Below are positions 22,073 to 32,399 of a stretch of DNA of 64,000 nt, piece by piece. This DNA comes from Heliopora coerulea (Eukaryota; Cnidaria; Anthozoa; Scleralcyonacea; Helioporidae), in the NCBI GenBank assembly GCA_030142905.1, contig JASJOG010000578.1:1-64000 (forward strand). Reading direction: 5' to 3'. The position numbers and the translations under genes are program-made. Each line of letters starts with the position of its first letter. Position 1 is the stretch's first letter. The notes beneath the pieces were generated by a model. It was not told where the DNA came from. It made no database searches and saw nothing but the letters and a program-made list of their open reading frames with translations.

Positions 22073-22295
22073 ATTTCAAATATTATCTCAAATCCTAATT
22101 TTAATAACCGGTTTTTGAAATTCACAAACGTTACGCAGTTTTTAAATATATTATAGTTTACAAACTCCTGATACATCTCTGATGTCCTTCATTTTGACTC
22201 TAATGAATTTGTTCGCACAATTGCCAATAAAGTTTATATACAAACTACTACAGGCAACAACAGTAACTCAAGTACATGTCTAGTGTATGTACCAT

Positions 22296-22990
22296 TCAAT
22301 ACCTAGCTGGCACTCTCTTCAATTTGATCACAGCTTTGCATAATCGAGGCATGCTTTCAATAAGCTGATGCAAGTATTCTTTGATGATTGTTTGTAATCC
22401 ATTTTTGATTACTGCAAAAAGTTCGTTTTCATTTTCCAACTTTTGGTCTTTTGTTAATCATTCCAACTCAGGCATAAATTCTCAATGGGATTTAGGAGAA
22501 CCCATCCCCATTCATCAATATTCCCACTAATGTGCTCACGAGCAGATGATAATCGCGGTAAATGATTCTTCTCACTCCCAAATGGTTTCTCAGATTTTTT
22601 CTCCGTTTGAATTCTCTCTTTCAAGAGGTGATTTATGGTTTTGGCGGAAAATTTGATCCCTGTCTGAGCTTCTAGTTTATCAGCTAGCTAATGTTTGGTT
22701 GGGGTGCCTGATTTGGACGTTTTAATAATTTAAACGGTCACTTCGATCGGTAGTTTCCATCCAGAACCAGGATCATGACTGCAATCTCCACTCAATTTAC
22801 CTTAATGCAAAGTTCTTTTTTTGTTTTTTTTTCCCAGAACAGGTCGATGTCAATCTTTTTTGAAACTGTACATGTGGTAACTCCAGCTTAAAGCAATCCA
22901 AGAATTTCATGATTCCTTCTAATTTTCATCTCATATTTCTCATTGCCGACTTTTTTAAGTCCCTTACTAGCCACATCACTTTCACATAAA
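22296..22990 (-). pseudogene. Tc1/mariner-family transposase remnant
   Basis: The minus strand, in shifting frames, shows an HTH-like start (KYEMKIRRNHEILGLL), a middle segment (KLEAQTGIKFSAKTINHLLK), the late DDE segment (EWGWVLLNPIENL) and the typical Tc1 ending (SMPRLCKAVIKLKRVPARY, then stop at 22296-22298). The stretch holding the first two catalytic Asp residues is missing, and stops interrupt the rest. A terminal repeat candidate lies at 23340-23372. Confidence 0.65.
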
Positions 22991-23339
22991 ACCTCAACGA
23001 AAACGCTCAAAATTGCACGTGTAACTGGTTTTTTGGCTAATAATGTTTTGTATTTAAGTTATCAACTAAATATTGTAGGATGCGCAATATTTTGATAATT
23101 TTATGGACAAGTTCATATCATCCAATTTATAAGAAATAGGAGAAAATGCACTATGTTTAGCAGAAGACATTATCATAAAAAGTATTAAGAATTGACGTGT
23201 GTTCCATGCCAGCACTTAAAATTAGTATGTCAAAAGCTTTTTAATCAGATCTCCAAGAAAGCTTTTAAAAAATATACGTTTTTCTTTCATTTCTGTTCTT
23301 CCAGTGACAGTTATATCAAATTGACTATATTTTTGATGA

Positions 23340-23372
23340 TGGCCACTTTTTTTTTTGCCCACCCCCTGTATA
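23340..23372. repeat. Mariner-like terminal inverted repeat
   Basis: GGCCACTTTTTTTTTTGCCC followed by ACCCCCTGTA, whose reverse complement starts TACAGGGGGTGGGC, as in many mariner-like MITEs. The opposite terminus was not found, so the element is incomplete. Confidence 0.45.
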
Positions 23373-23505
23373 TATTATATAACATATATATTATATATAT
23401 ATTATATATATATTATATATATATATATATATATTATAATATATATTATATATATATGTATGTACATACATACACACATGAAGACATATACATGCATACA
23501 TATTC

Positions 23506-23559
<54 letters not shown>

Positions 23560-23560
23560 A
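23373..23560. repeat. (TA)n and TATATG low-complexity run
   Basis: Almost pure TA/ATATAC dinucleotides broken by a short CATACA segment at about 23463-23500. Confidence 0.95.
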
Positions 23561-23579
23561 TTACAGCTTATGACCATGT

Positions 23580-24150
23580 AATAGGTAATAGTTGGTTAAA
23601 TGATTGCGTCCCTCCCACTTTCTGCACCATCCACAACCTTTTTTATTTACATTTTTATTTTGATTTTTTCACCTGTAGCATGGCTAATGCAAAAGGGGTG
23701 ATTGTCACTGGAAATGAGGAAAGCCTAATCCTAATTACAGAGTAAATAATCAACCAATGGTCCAACTTGAGTGAGAATTTGTCCTTTGTTTTTTATGTGT
23801 GTGTGCTGGCCACCATGTTCCTGGCAAGTTCTCCCAGCAGTTTTGACCCTTCCCACAACTTTTTCCAGTTAAACATAAATACAGCAAAGTTTAATTTGTA
23901 ATATCATAAAAACACAAAATGACCTAATCATATCAACCCAATAATGAAGGAAGTACAGGGTGGTCTAGGGATTTGTATCTGGTTGTTCAAACAACAAAAA
24001 AGGCCTTTTTTCATTTACCAAAGGACGAAACTTGGTGATCTGTTAACTGATGTTGTCAGGAAAAACAAGATAAGAGTCATACCAAATATAGTGTGAATTA
24101 TCTATTTAGACAAATAACAATGCCAGTTTCTTGAGTAAATTCTCCACTTC
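23580..24150. other. Non-coding stretch
   Basis: No exon or transposon signature that I can support. Confidence 0.4.
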
Positions 24151-24154
24151 ACTG

Positions 24155-24765
24155 GCCTCTCATGTTCAAAATTTGGCACAAACAGTCTATCACATGGGCA
24201 GATTATGTTGTGTGTGCGATTAATTAACAAAAATTGGGGGGGGGGAGGGAGACTGTCAAAAAAATAAGAAATTTTTCAACTTTCTTGTGATTACATTTAT
24301 CTAATTCCAATATGATTACAATGTCATATCAATGTATTTTATAACAAAAGAAGGAACAGAAATGTTAAGATATTGCTTCAGTCCAAGTCACTGTGTTCCA
24401 TCAGTGTAGGCTTTGATCGCTGTTTTTATTGACCCTTTACAATTCGGATGCACGGAAATAGAATGTTTGTTATGGGTACAAACCTTACACCACACAAATT
24501 CACAAACTTTTGACCTCCTTCTTCGATTGTCTTGTAACCAATTATGTTATCTTTCCCCCACTTTTTAAACATATCAAAGTCAACTTTGTTGCCTTTGCTA
24601 CCAGTCTCCTTGGATCGTACCATGCAATGACAAGGATGGGAGCGTTTTGAAAACAAAACAGTTTGACAGGCGAGCAAAAGTTAACATTTGCACACGTGAT
24701 CATTCACGTGCATAACATTAGGGCACGTGCCTGTGCACTCCAGCACATCCCACTGAGAGGCTTAA
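24155..24765 (-). mobile_element. Internally deleted hAT-like element, copy 1
   Basis: It shares both outer parts with 63452-64000: CCTCTCATGTTC..TTTGGCACAA with a poly-G run, and GGGAGCGTTTTGAAAACAA..CAGTTTGACAGGCGAGC. Ends TGGCCTCTCA and TGAGAGGCTTA are roughly inverted, and ACTTCA occurs at both flanks. Inside, the minus strand (about 24640-24490) encodes VDFDMFKKWGKDNIIGYK.. to ..KFVNLCG next to GTGTAAGG, a possible first exon of a TTF/ZNF862-like hAT protein. Superfamily assignment is tentative. Confidence 0.5.
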
Positions 24766-24769
24766 CTTC

Positions 24770-25680
24770 ATGTACATCATCATCAGACTACAATTCTTAC
24801 ATATTATTTTATCATTATTTATGTTATTATTTGGTCCTTGTGCTCTTTTAATGCAGAGATGTGCAGGCAAAGTTGTTGGGAACAATCAATAAAGTTAACT
24901 CCATCAAGTTAGACGTTGTTGCAGTTGTTTCACTCCTTGGCTTTTATCTCCAGAAAGTGCTCGACTTTTGTTTTTTTGTTTTTTTAACTCTCTTTTCATT
25001 GGACATAATCATGTGATTGTTTTCCAATCATATATTGAAACTGACTATATCAATTTGTAAATTGAATGGATACTTGCTTGGTGAGCTAAAAACTTAATTT
25101 ACTCCAAAATATACTGAAAACTCACAGAAGGAACTTTAAGTCCATTGAAGGGATTTTACTACACTTAAATCCTCAAAATCTTGGCATGATTAAAAAAAAT
25201 GTGAAAACTTGAGTAGATATCAGTTCTGATAGAAAATACCAACCAAATATTGTTTTCTAGTCACCTCCTTTGCCTCTGCAACCTTAATTTAATAATACCA
25301 AGACTACAAAACACTCAGATGGTCAAAATATTTAGGTTTTGGTTCAGCTAAAAACATTCCTGCAGATGGTCGTCAGAAGACACTTGCGAGGAACATGGCG
25401 GTGTTTAAATTAATGAGATGCATGGGGCAACATGAGCAAAGACACAAACATCAAAGCTGCCGACAGCAAGTTGGACCTCTGGTTGATTATTTACCCTGTG
25501 TCCTAATTTAACTTGTAATTATAAAGCACGAAGTCCACCAAACAATGTCCCAAAATTCTGATAACTCTTGCCTCTTTGCTACTGGCAAATCATTTTGCAT
25601 TCAAGGGTGGCTACACATGTAATTTCTGAGTGATCTGCCAATTTAACAATTTTTTTAAAAAAAGATTGATCACCTTTCCT
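24770..25680. other. Non-coding stretch
   Basis: No supported gene or named repeat. Confidence 0.4.
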
Positions 25681-25689
25681 TAATGTTAA

Positions 25690-25880
25690 GCCTAGTTCTC
25701 ATATGTCGCAGATAGTCAGCGATGTCGCAGGAAACAAACTTTCTGTTTTCTGTGACTGGGTCGCAATGGTCGCCAATATTCGTCAATAGAATTTCAAACG
25801 CGTTCTCATGTGTTGCAACCGGTCGCCGACCTTGCAAAGCCCTCATCAGTGTCGCCGACATATGAGAATTAAGCTTTACA
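25690..25880. repeat. Short MITE with inverted termini
   Basis: The left AGCCTAGTTCTCATATGTCG and the right end, whose reverse complement is AGCTTAATTCTCATATGTCG, form termini of about 20 bp around about 150 bp containing many GTCGC words. TTAAG-like flanks suggest a Harbinger-type target, but this is uncertain. Confidence 0.6.
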
Positions 25881-26783
25881 ACGTTTAGAGATCTTTATGT
25901 TCCACGCCTACAAGTCTCCCTTCATCAAAGCAAAACAACAAGAGGTGCGTTGAATGCTCCTCCTTTCATAATAATAATCTCGTTTAAAGAATAATTCATG
26001 ACTACAAATCAAGAACTAATCTTATAATGTTTTATGAAAATGAAATCATTCTTGACTAATTTAATTGCAGTCAAACACTTCCCATATCCCAAGGTTGCCA
26101 CTTATCAAATGTACCTGCTGCTAGGATTTGAACAATCATTCAAAATTCTTTGCATGAGTCAAACGACGCGTAAGTATTACAAGAAACTATATCATAAGAA
26201 ACCTAGAGACAGGAAACTTAAGATATCCCAGGATAACTTAATGCATAACTAATAACGAGATTTCTTTGTTCGGTCATTTAACTAAGGTCAAATGTAATCA
26301 AGTGAAGTTTGCGAAACCTGATCCTGCAAGACTGCGGATCTAATAAACTACTTCTGATAGAAATATCATCGATAGTTCAGTTGATAAACAAGGTGAGATT
26401 AAGCGTATCTAAGGCACAATTCCTTTCATGAACATGTTCCTGTAAACGTTGCCAGTAGCTCTGGCGAACGTGTGGGCATTAGGATGGCAATTAAAGTTTG
26501 GTGATCAACCATCACGAAGTCGCAAAACATGTTTTCTGCAGACAGATACTGATGAGTAGTTGTGAACTAAACGGTATGCTAACTACAGCACTAAAACAAG
26601 TACGGTCACTGCAAGATCAAAAGATCATCCCTCATGAACACTTCTTGGGTCTTTCTGCCAAGCTTCGTACATTTCCTCGGCATAATTCCGTAAATGATCG
26701 ATTAAGCGCCGCTACTTGAATTAGCGCCGCTCACTCAACAGTCATAACTACATTTGATTGGATAATTGGAGGTCATGTGCTTT

Positions 26784-27050
26784 GAAAAGCAAGAAACGCC
26801 GGCGATACATCAGACATCGCTGGTATATTGTTTCCAAAAAGACTTTAAGCATCGGCGATGCGGAAATGCCGGAAAAAGTAGAACAAACTCTACTTTTTCC
26901 TGGCATCGCCGATGTATCGCCGATACCGTAAGGGAGTGTTTCCATAAAAAATTATTTTAACTGCGATGCAACGACAACGCGTTGGCGGTGTATCGCAGAC
27001 AGTATTCTGGCAATTACGGTTATATAGAAACCAGGCTTTAAAACAAAACG
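26784..27050. repeat. Foldback element with nested hairpin
   Basis: ATGCCGGAAAAAGTAGA and TCTACTTTTTCCTGGCAT pair around ACAAAC, and outer CATCGGCGATG/CATCGCCGATG arms also pair (26850-26915). A second CGATG/GTATCGC-rich part runs to GAAACCAGGCTTTAAAAC near 27045. Confidence 0.55.
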
Positions 27051-27439
27051 CTCACGCAACCACACCCACGTATGCTTGGGTGTATCACACATAAATGTTT
27101 CCATATTTACACGCTGGACAGAATTTGTTACAGTGTCCAAATGTTGTGTTTTTCTTATATTACGTATCCTCTTCCAGTTATTGTATGGAGGATTTGTCTT
27201 TTTGACAATTTTGAAAAATTATCAATGTTACATGGATTCTCGAGAGATATATTTGGAAGGGTGGGCGAGGGGTTGTTGCGCACACGTATTTCTTGTTTAT
27301 TATTTCATTTGAAAAATTCAGGGGTGAAAGGGTTGAAGAATAAACAGCTGTTTTCACTGCATCGACATAGGAAACGGGCGACCGTGAAGGCATGCACGCC
27401 CCTACAATATCTATGCCAAATTGTATTTGATCAGGTTGG

Positions 27440-27720
27440 ACATAAAAAAAATCAGCAATGAAGTAAACATTTGTAATTACTTGGACTGAAGTTAGCCAGT
27501 GGAACTCACAGATGAGGATTATCATTTTCAATCGATACTTCACGAGAGATGCCGCTGAGACGTTTTGCCCGCATTGTCAAAATTGCTGTTTATGATGTTT
27601 ATATATTTTGTTAAAACTACTCTCAAAATGCAGGAAATAGGGTTTTACTGTCTTACAAATCCTAAAAATTTCCCGCCCAGCATGCTACCCCCAATCATTG
27701 ACCAGCTCAGAGGCCTTGGA
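27440..27720 (+). repeat. Dispersed repeat family A, copy 2 (internally deleted)
   Basis: 27460-27515 matches 3300-3360, and 27575-27640 matches 3775-3845. The 400 bp between them in copy 1 are absent. Confidence 0.55.
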
Positions 27721-28049
27721 CCCAACTAATCACTGAGGGGCACCAGGTTTTATGATACGGATATGCTACGTGGTCTTTGTACAACTGACCTCAGTTTGTT
27801 AGTGCCCAACCAACTTCAAGTCAACGTACAGCTAGCAAACAATCTGGTACTTTCACTTTTCCTTAGGTTGGTTAATGCGCAAAAGTATCGTAAGTGGGAA
27901 AGAAGAGTTTATCTTCAGCCTTTCAAATTGGGCAGTGCACTGATTAGGCCCAGCGATGGAAGGGAAATCTCCTTCAGAGAAGAGCCGATGAAAAGCAATT
28001 TTTTGCTCCGCCCATCAAGATGTCGTCAAGTTTCAAGGTCAATAAGTCG

Positions 28050-28286
28050 CATGCACGTAGCTACGGGGGTGTGAGGGGGTGCAATCGCCCCCCCCTAAAT
28101 TTGTCCTCGCTCCCCCCAAAGAAAATTCTGAAGTAGTTTCAAATATGACTTAAATATGTCAAAATCCGATAGATTTTTAAACTATCTTATGCAAAATATT
28201 TTTTCGCTGACCATTCTGACCTATAACTGCCCCCCAAAAAAATAGTGCTGCCCCCCCCCAAATTTTACATCCTAGCTACGTGCCTG
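28050..28286. mobile_element. 237-bp hAT-type MITE with perfect 8-bp TSD
   Basis: Direct repeat ATAAGTCG at 28042-28049 and 28287-28294. Termini CATGCACGTAGCTA and (reverse complement) CAGGCACGTAGCTA differ at one position. The interior has C-runs (CCCCCCCCTAAATTTG; GCCCCCCAAAAAAAT) and no coding. Eight-bp TSD and CA..TG ends indicate hAT mobilisation. Confidence 0.85.
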
Positions 28287-28869
28287 ATAAGTCGTTCACA
28301 TATGGTCGAAGGAGAAGGAGGTAGCAGATGCAGTCGCACAGAAAAATCCCTCACAAGTCATTAGGTAAGATATTTAATGGTGTTTGCCTTCTAGTTAAGG
28401 CTAACGTGAAGGATTGCTCAAATGAACCGGTTTTAAGAGTGTATTTTTAACTTTAAGAAGGGTCGGTGAACGTGATTGCTGTCCATTGGGATAATTGATT
28501 GTTCGAGAGTGATAAGCAACTAAACTGATGGACCAAGTTATGGTTCGAAACTGCCTTTACTATCCAACAAATGAGGTTTTCCACGAGAATTTTGTTTTGA
28601 TATCAATAACTTTATAAAGAGTAAAAGAATAAAATTTATTCAAAAATAACAAGCTCTTATGAAGTTGAACAGTGACTTCCTGTTTGTTGCGGCAATGAAA
28701 GGGCAAGACAAACCTAAAGGAACGCAATTGTTAGTAAGAAGTCGAATGTTTCGCTGCACCCTTGCTCCTTGATGGATCACGGAGGTAGCGTTGAACCGTT
28801 TTTTGTTCAAATGGTACAGATTATCACTGCTTGCATACATGAAAAGATTTGCAATTGTTGCAGTACATG

Positions 28870-29290
28870 TGAGTTATATCTTATTAGTATTAACTCATTT
28901 TTGTTTAGGAACAACGAAGGTATATCACCATGTTGAAATAATATGGCTTCAGAAAACACAAGATGTGAAAGATGACAAAATGAAGTATTTGTGACAAACA
29001 GCTTGTTGAAAATGTGGCATAGAGTAAAGTCCTGGAACACATGAAAGACAACAAAATGAAGTATTTCAGAATTGAGAGAAAAGGCTTATATGTACAAAAC
29101 AAGACAATGACAAAAGGCTGAGATGCCAAGTCATGAAGAATTACATTAACTAAAGTAAAAATGCTGACGACATATACAAATCTTGTTAATGATAGTTTTA
29201 AGAAGAAATCAAATCAAAGATATCCAGAAAGTAAGTAGCATTCCCCATCTCAACCTATTGCAATTCGTCCTCCAAGTTTAGAGCATTTAT
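28870..29290 (+). repeat. Dispersed repeat family B, copy 1
   Basis: Shares with 30835-31200, 41840-42165 and 43720-43925 the words ACACAAGATGTGAAAGATG, AAGTATTTG(T/A)GACA, GTGGAAAATGTGAC and AGGCTGAGATGCC. Begins after a splice-acceptor-like ACTCATTTTTGTTTAG. Confidence 0.7.
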
Positions 29291-30060
29291 TTGAATAATT
29301 ATCGCTCCAAAATTGTTAGTTTCTAAGCTAAAAGAAAAAAACAACCTGTTTTCTTTTTAGTACTTTCTTACAAATAGAAATAATTATCACAACTGAAAAA
29401 ATGGAAGTTAAATAACCAGGTAATGGAGCATTAAATTGTCATTTTTTGCTGCCGAATTTTGATTGAAAATGAGTGATATCTTCTCATTTTCAAGTTTTTC
29501 CTTAGAACCATCTTCTTTCCCAGGAAGTAGATTTTTTATTTATTTACTTATAAATTCCTTGGCAATAAAATATCCATTTTGGTGACATGATCGAGAGATG
29601 CTGTCACAATCATGAATTTTGCATGAAAAATTAATATGAGAAGAAGCAAAACCCCTTTGGCTTTGAGTACATTTGGGCATCATTAGAGTGTGCAGCAACT
29701 AGTTTCTTTACTGTCCTGTGAGTAAAAATTGAACTAATTGACTCATTTACCCTACAAAACCCCCAACTATGAGTATTTTGCACAGCTATGGATAGAATGA
29801 CAGTTTACAGTTGAACATTATATTAAATTCATCTCACAAGAGATAAGAATTATTTGACATTAACTGCAGTGATGATAACCTGTTGTTGGAGTACTTGATG
29901 AAAATTACAGATTTAATGACATTGTGCTTTTGAAGGCCAGAAATGACATAGGTTAAAAGTTCCATTATATTTTGAAAGTCACGACAGTATCATTGCTTTA
30001 AGATATAGCAAATACAGAAAATTTGATAGATAAATTTTTCATCCTGGTATTCTCCAACTT
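29290..30060. other. Non-coding stretch
   Basis: No supported gene. AT-rich with no clear repeat termini. Confidence 0.4.
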
Positions 30061-30062
30061 AA

Positions 30063-30576
30063 TACAGTGAAGCCTCGCTATAACGCGGTATATAGGGCCC
30101 ATCATAAATGACTTGTTAGAGCTGAAGTGTGTTATATCGAAATGTATCGAAAATAGGGATTTGGCATGGGGAAATGGTGCAGGTCGCAGGAAAGTATAAA
30201 ACATGAATACATTGTCATTGACATGACAAACATCAAAGCTGTAAAAAACAACACAAACACACATGGTGATTGTCGGCCCATTTCAATGTTGTTTCTCTGC
30301 ATTGCACCACAGGTTTCATTGATGGCATTGGTTTTGGTTCATCATCATCATCATCATCGTCACTTTCTAGTTCTGATTGTATTTCTTGTTCTAATTCCCG
30401 TATCTAGAACTACTTGCTGATTGGCTATTAATGATCAACTTGTGCTCAATGGTTCTACCAAGTGAACAAGGTTTGTAAATCACTTTAGTGGTTGAGAAAT
30501 TTGGGGTCCAAAGATTTACTGCATTATACCAAGTCATGCACTATACCGATGCGCGTTATAGTGAGGCTCCACTGTA
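30063..30576. mobile_element. Pogo/Tigger-like MITE with TA target
   Basis: CAGTGAAGCCTCGCTATAAC at 30065 and the reverse of GTTATAGTGAGGCTCCACTG ending at 30574, flanked by TA on both sides. The terminus CAGT(G)RAGCCTCRCTATAACG is typical of pogo-type Tc1/mariner elements. 510 bp with no transposase. Confidence 0.8.
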
Positions 30577-30834
30577 CTACAAAATTAATTTAAATCAAAT
30601 TTGATGCATTTTGTGGCAGAAATTTAAAAAAAGAAATTACATATTTTTATATACACAAAGTAATTAAAAAGAATAAAATGAAGAAGCCACAATTGTTGCA
30701 GAAAATGTTGGGACACCTTGCTTTTTGCATCAGATTAACTACCCATCTTCCCATTTTCAATGTTGGTTTCGCTGATTTTACTGTTTCAATGTTAGTTTGA
30801 TGATTTTACTGTTCCCTTCCTTTGAAATTTATAG

Positions 30835-31200
30835 AAACCACAAGATTTGAAGATGACAAAATAAAGAATTTGTGACAAAAAGCTTGTTGAAAGTGTGACC
30901 TAGAACAAAGTCTTGGAACTCATAAAAGACAACAAAATAAAGTATTTTTGACAAAAGGCTTGTGGGAAATGTGACCTGAACAAATTCTTGGAACATGTAC
31001 GAGACAATGAAAGAAGGCTGAGATGCCTAGTCACTGAAGATTGGATTAACAAAAGTAAAAATGCTGATGGTGTATTTAAATACTTTCAATGATACTCCTA
31101 AGAAGAAATCAAATCAAAGTTGTCTAGAAATTAAGTAGCATTTTCCATTTTAACCTATTGCAATTTATCCTCCCAGTTTAGGGCATATCCTCCAGTGTAG
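30835..31200 (+). repeat. Dispersed repeat family B, copy 2
   Basis: Co-linear with 28925-29290 (GACAAAATAAAGAATTTGTG, AGCTTGTTGAAAGTGTGACC, AAGAAGAAATCAAATCAAAG), with small indels. Confidence 0.75.
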
Positions 31201-31806
31201 TTGGGGTGAATAGCTGGACTTTTCCCAAATTTTAAAAATAAACAAACATTTTGTCATATATGGATAAAATAATATTTTCAAATTATATATTTATAGAATT
31301 CAACACTTCAGGACAATGCATGAGCAGGAATGTAGCCACATTAGAAGTTGTTTAATAATTGGATACAACTATCCCATTGTCCAAACTTTCATGTAGTCTA
31401 TTCATTTTTCTAATATCCTATATATTAACAACAATTTCCTCTCCCTTTTGGAGATAAAATTGCCAGGGACAGATACAGGAAGAACAAGTAGATTGCATGA
31501 AATAGGTAATTAATTGTAGATCTGGAATTAATATAAAGGTCTATTTTAAGAACAAATGCTATAGAAAAAATACTGGGATACCAGTAACTCTTCAACAAGA
31601 ATTTCTTAATTAGGGAAGAGTGTAATTGACAAAAAAATAAAATAAAAACAAATTTGAATTTTTCCTCAGATGTCTGGCCAACATATGGTTTCTTTTGTTG
31701 TTTACCTAATAAGATTTAAGCAGTTGGTGTTTAGGAAACATGAGAGCTTGGATATATTGAAGTAGATGAACGATCTTCAAGCTCGATACTCAGAAAATGA
31801 TATCTG

Positions 31807-31879
31807 AGCCCCAGACGGGGATCGAACCCGCAACCTTCTGATGACCGGTTAGACGCTCTAACCATTGAGCTACCGAGAC
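31807..31879 (-). tRNA. tRNA-like sequence, left arm
   Basis: Exact inverted copy of 32258-32330; see that entry. Confidence 0.55.
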
Positions 31880-32257
31880 TCAGATGGCGAGCTAAGTTGC
31901 AAATTCGATATATATATGTGCGACCTAAGCGGAAGCCACTATATATTGATAATGATTGAAGCAGTTGGTGTTTAGGAAACATGAGAGCTTGGATATATTG
32001 AAGTAGATGAACGATCTTCAAGCTCGATACTCAGAAAATGATATCTGAGCCCCATCAGAAGGTTGCGGGTTCGATCCCCGTCTGGGGCTCAGATATCATT
32101 TTCTGAGTATCGAGCTTGAAGATCGTTCATCTACTTCAATATATCCAAGCTCTCATGTTTCCTAAACACCAACTGCTTCAATCATTATCAATATATAGTG
32201 GCTTCCGCTTAGGTCGCACATATATATATCGAATTTGCAACTTAGCTCGCCATCTGA

Positions 32258-32330
32258 GTCTCGGTAGCTCAATGGTTAGAGCGTCTAACCGGTCATCAGA
32301 AGGTTGCGGGTTCGATCCCCGTCTGGGGCT
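32258..32330 (+). tRNA. tRNA-like sequence (pseudo-tRNA, nominal GGT anticodon)
   Basis: 73 nt. The acceptor stem GTCTCGG/CTGGGGC pairs over 7 positions if G-T is allowed, the D stem is GCTC/GAGC, and the T arm is GCGGG-TTCGATC-CCCGT. The A-box TAGCTCAATGG and B-box GGTTCGATCCC are intact. The anticodon stem TCTAA/TCAGA has one mismatch. The loop CCGGTCA lacks the universal U33, which gives a nominal GGT anticodon. It is therefore probably a pol III promoter-bearing pseudo-tRNA rather than a translation tRNA. A third, partial 3' portion occupies the palindrome spacer (32055-32082). Confidence 0.6.
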
Positions 32331-32399
32331 CAGATATCATTTTCTGAGTATCGAGCTTGAAGATCGTTCATCTACTTTAATAAGATTTACATAACACCT

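Larger units (their letters stand above)
31707..32389. mobile_element. Inverted-dimer insertion carrying a tRNA-like unit
   Basis: TAATAAGATTTA occurs at 31707-31718 and 32378-32389 (12-bp TSD). Between them lies a palindrome with axis x + y = 64137: arms 31760-32054 and 32083-32377 (295 bp each, apparently identical) and a 28-nt spacer. A 41-nt extension (31719-31759) separates the left TSD from the left arm. The extension plus arm is itself a 241-bp unit that starts repeating at 31960, so the insertion is about 1.4 tandem units followed by their inverted copy. The unit contains a full tRNA-like fold. No reverse transcriptase is present, so it must have been mobilised in trans. Confidence 0.85.

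Noticed and set aside
30316..30365. CATCATCATCATCATCG run inside the pogo-like MITE as a His-rich coding signal
   Set aside because: Short trinucleotide repeat inside a non-coding MITE.
31807..32330. A pair of functional tRNA-Thr genes
   Set aside because: The anticodon loop lacks U33 and has a stem mismatch, GGT is not the usual eukaryotic Thr anticodon, and both copies sit inside a mobile palindrome.
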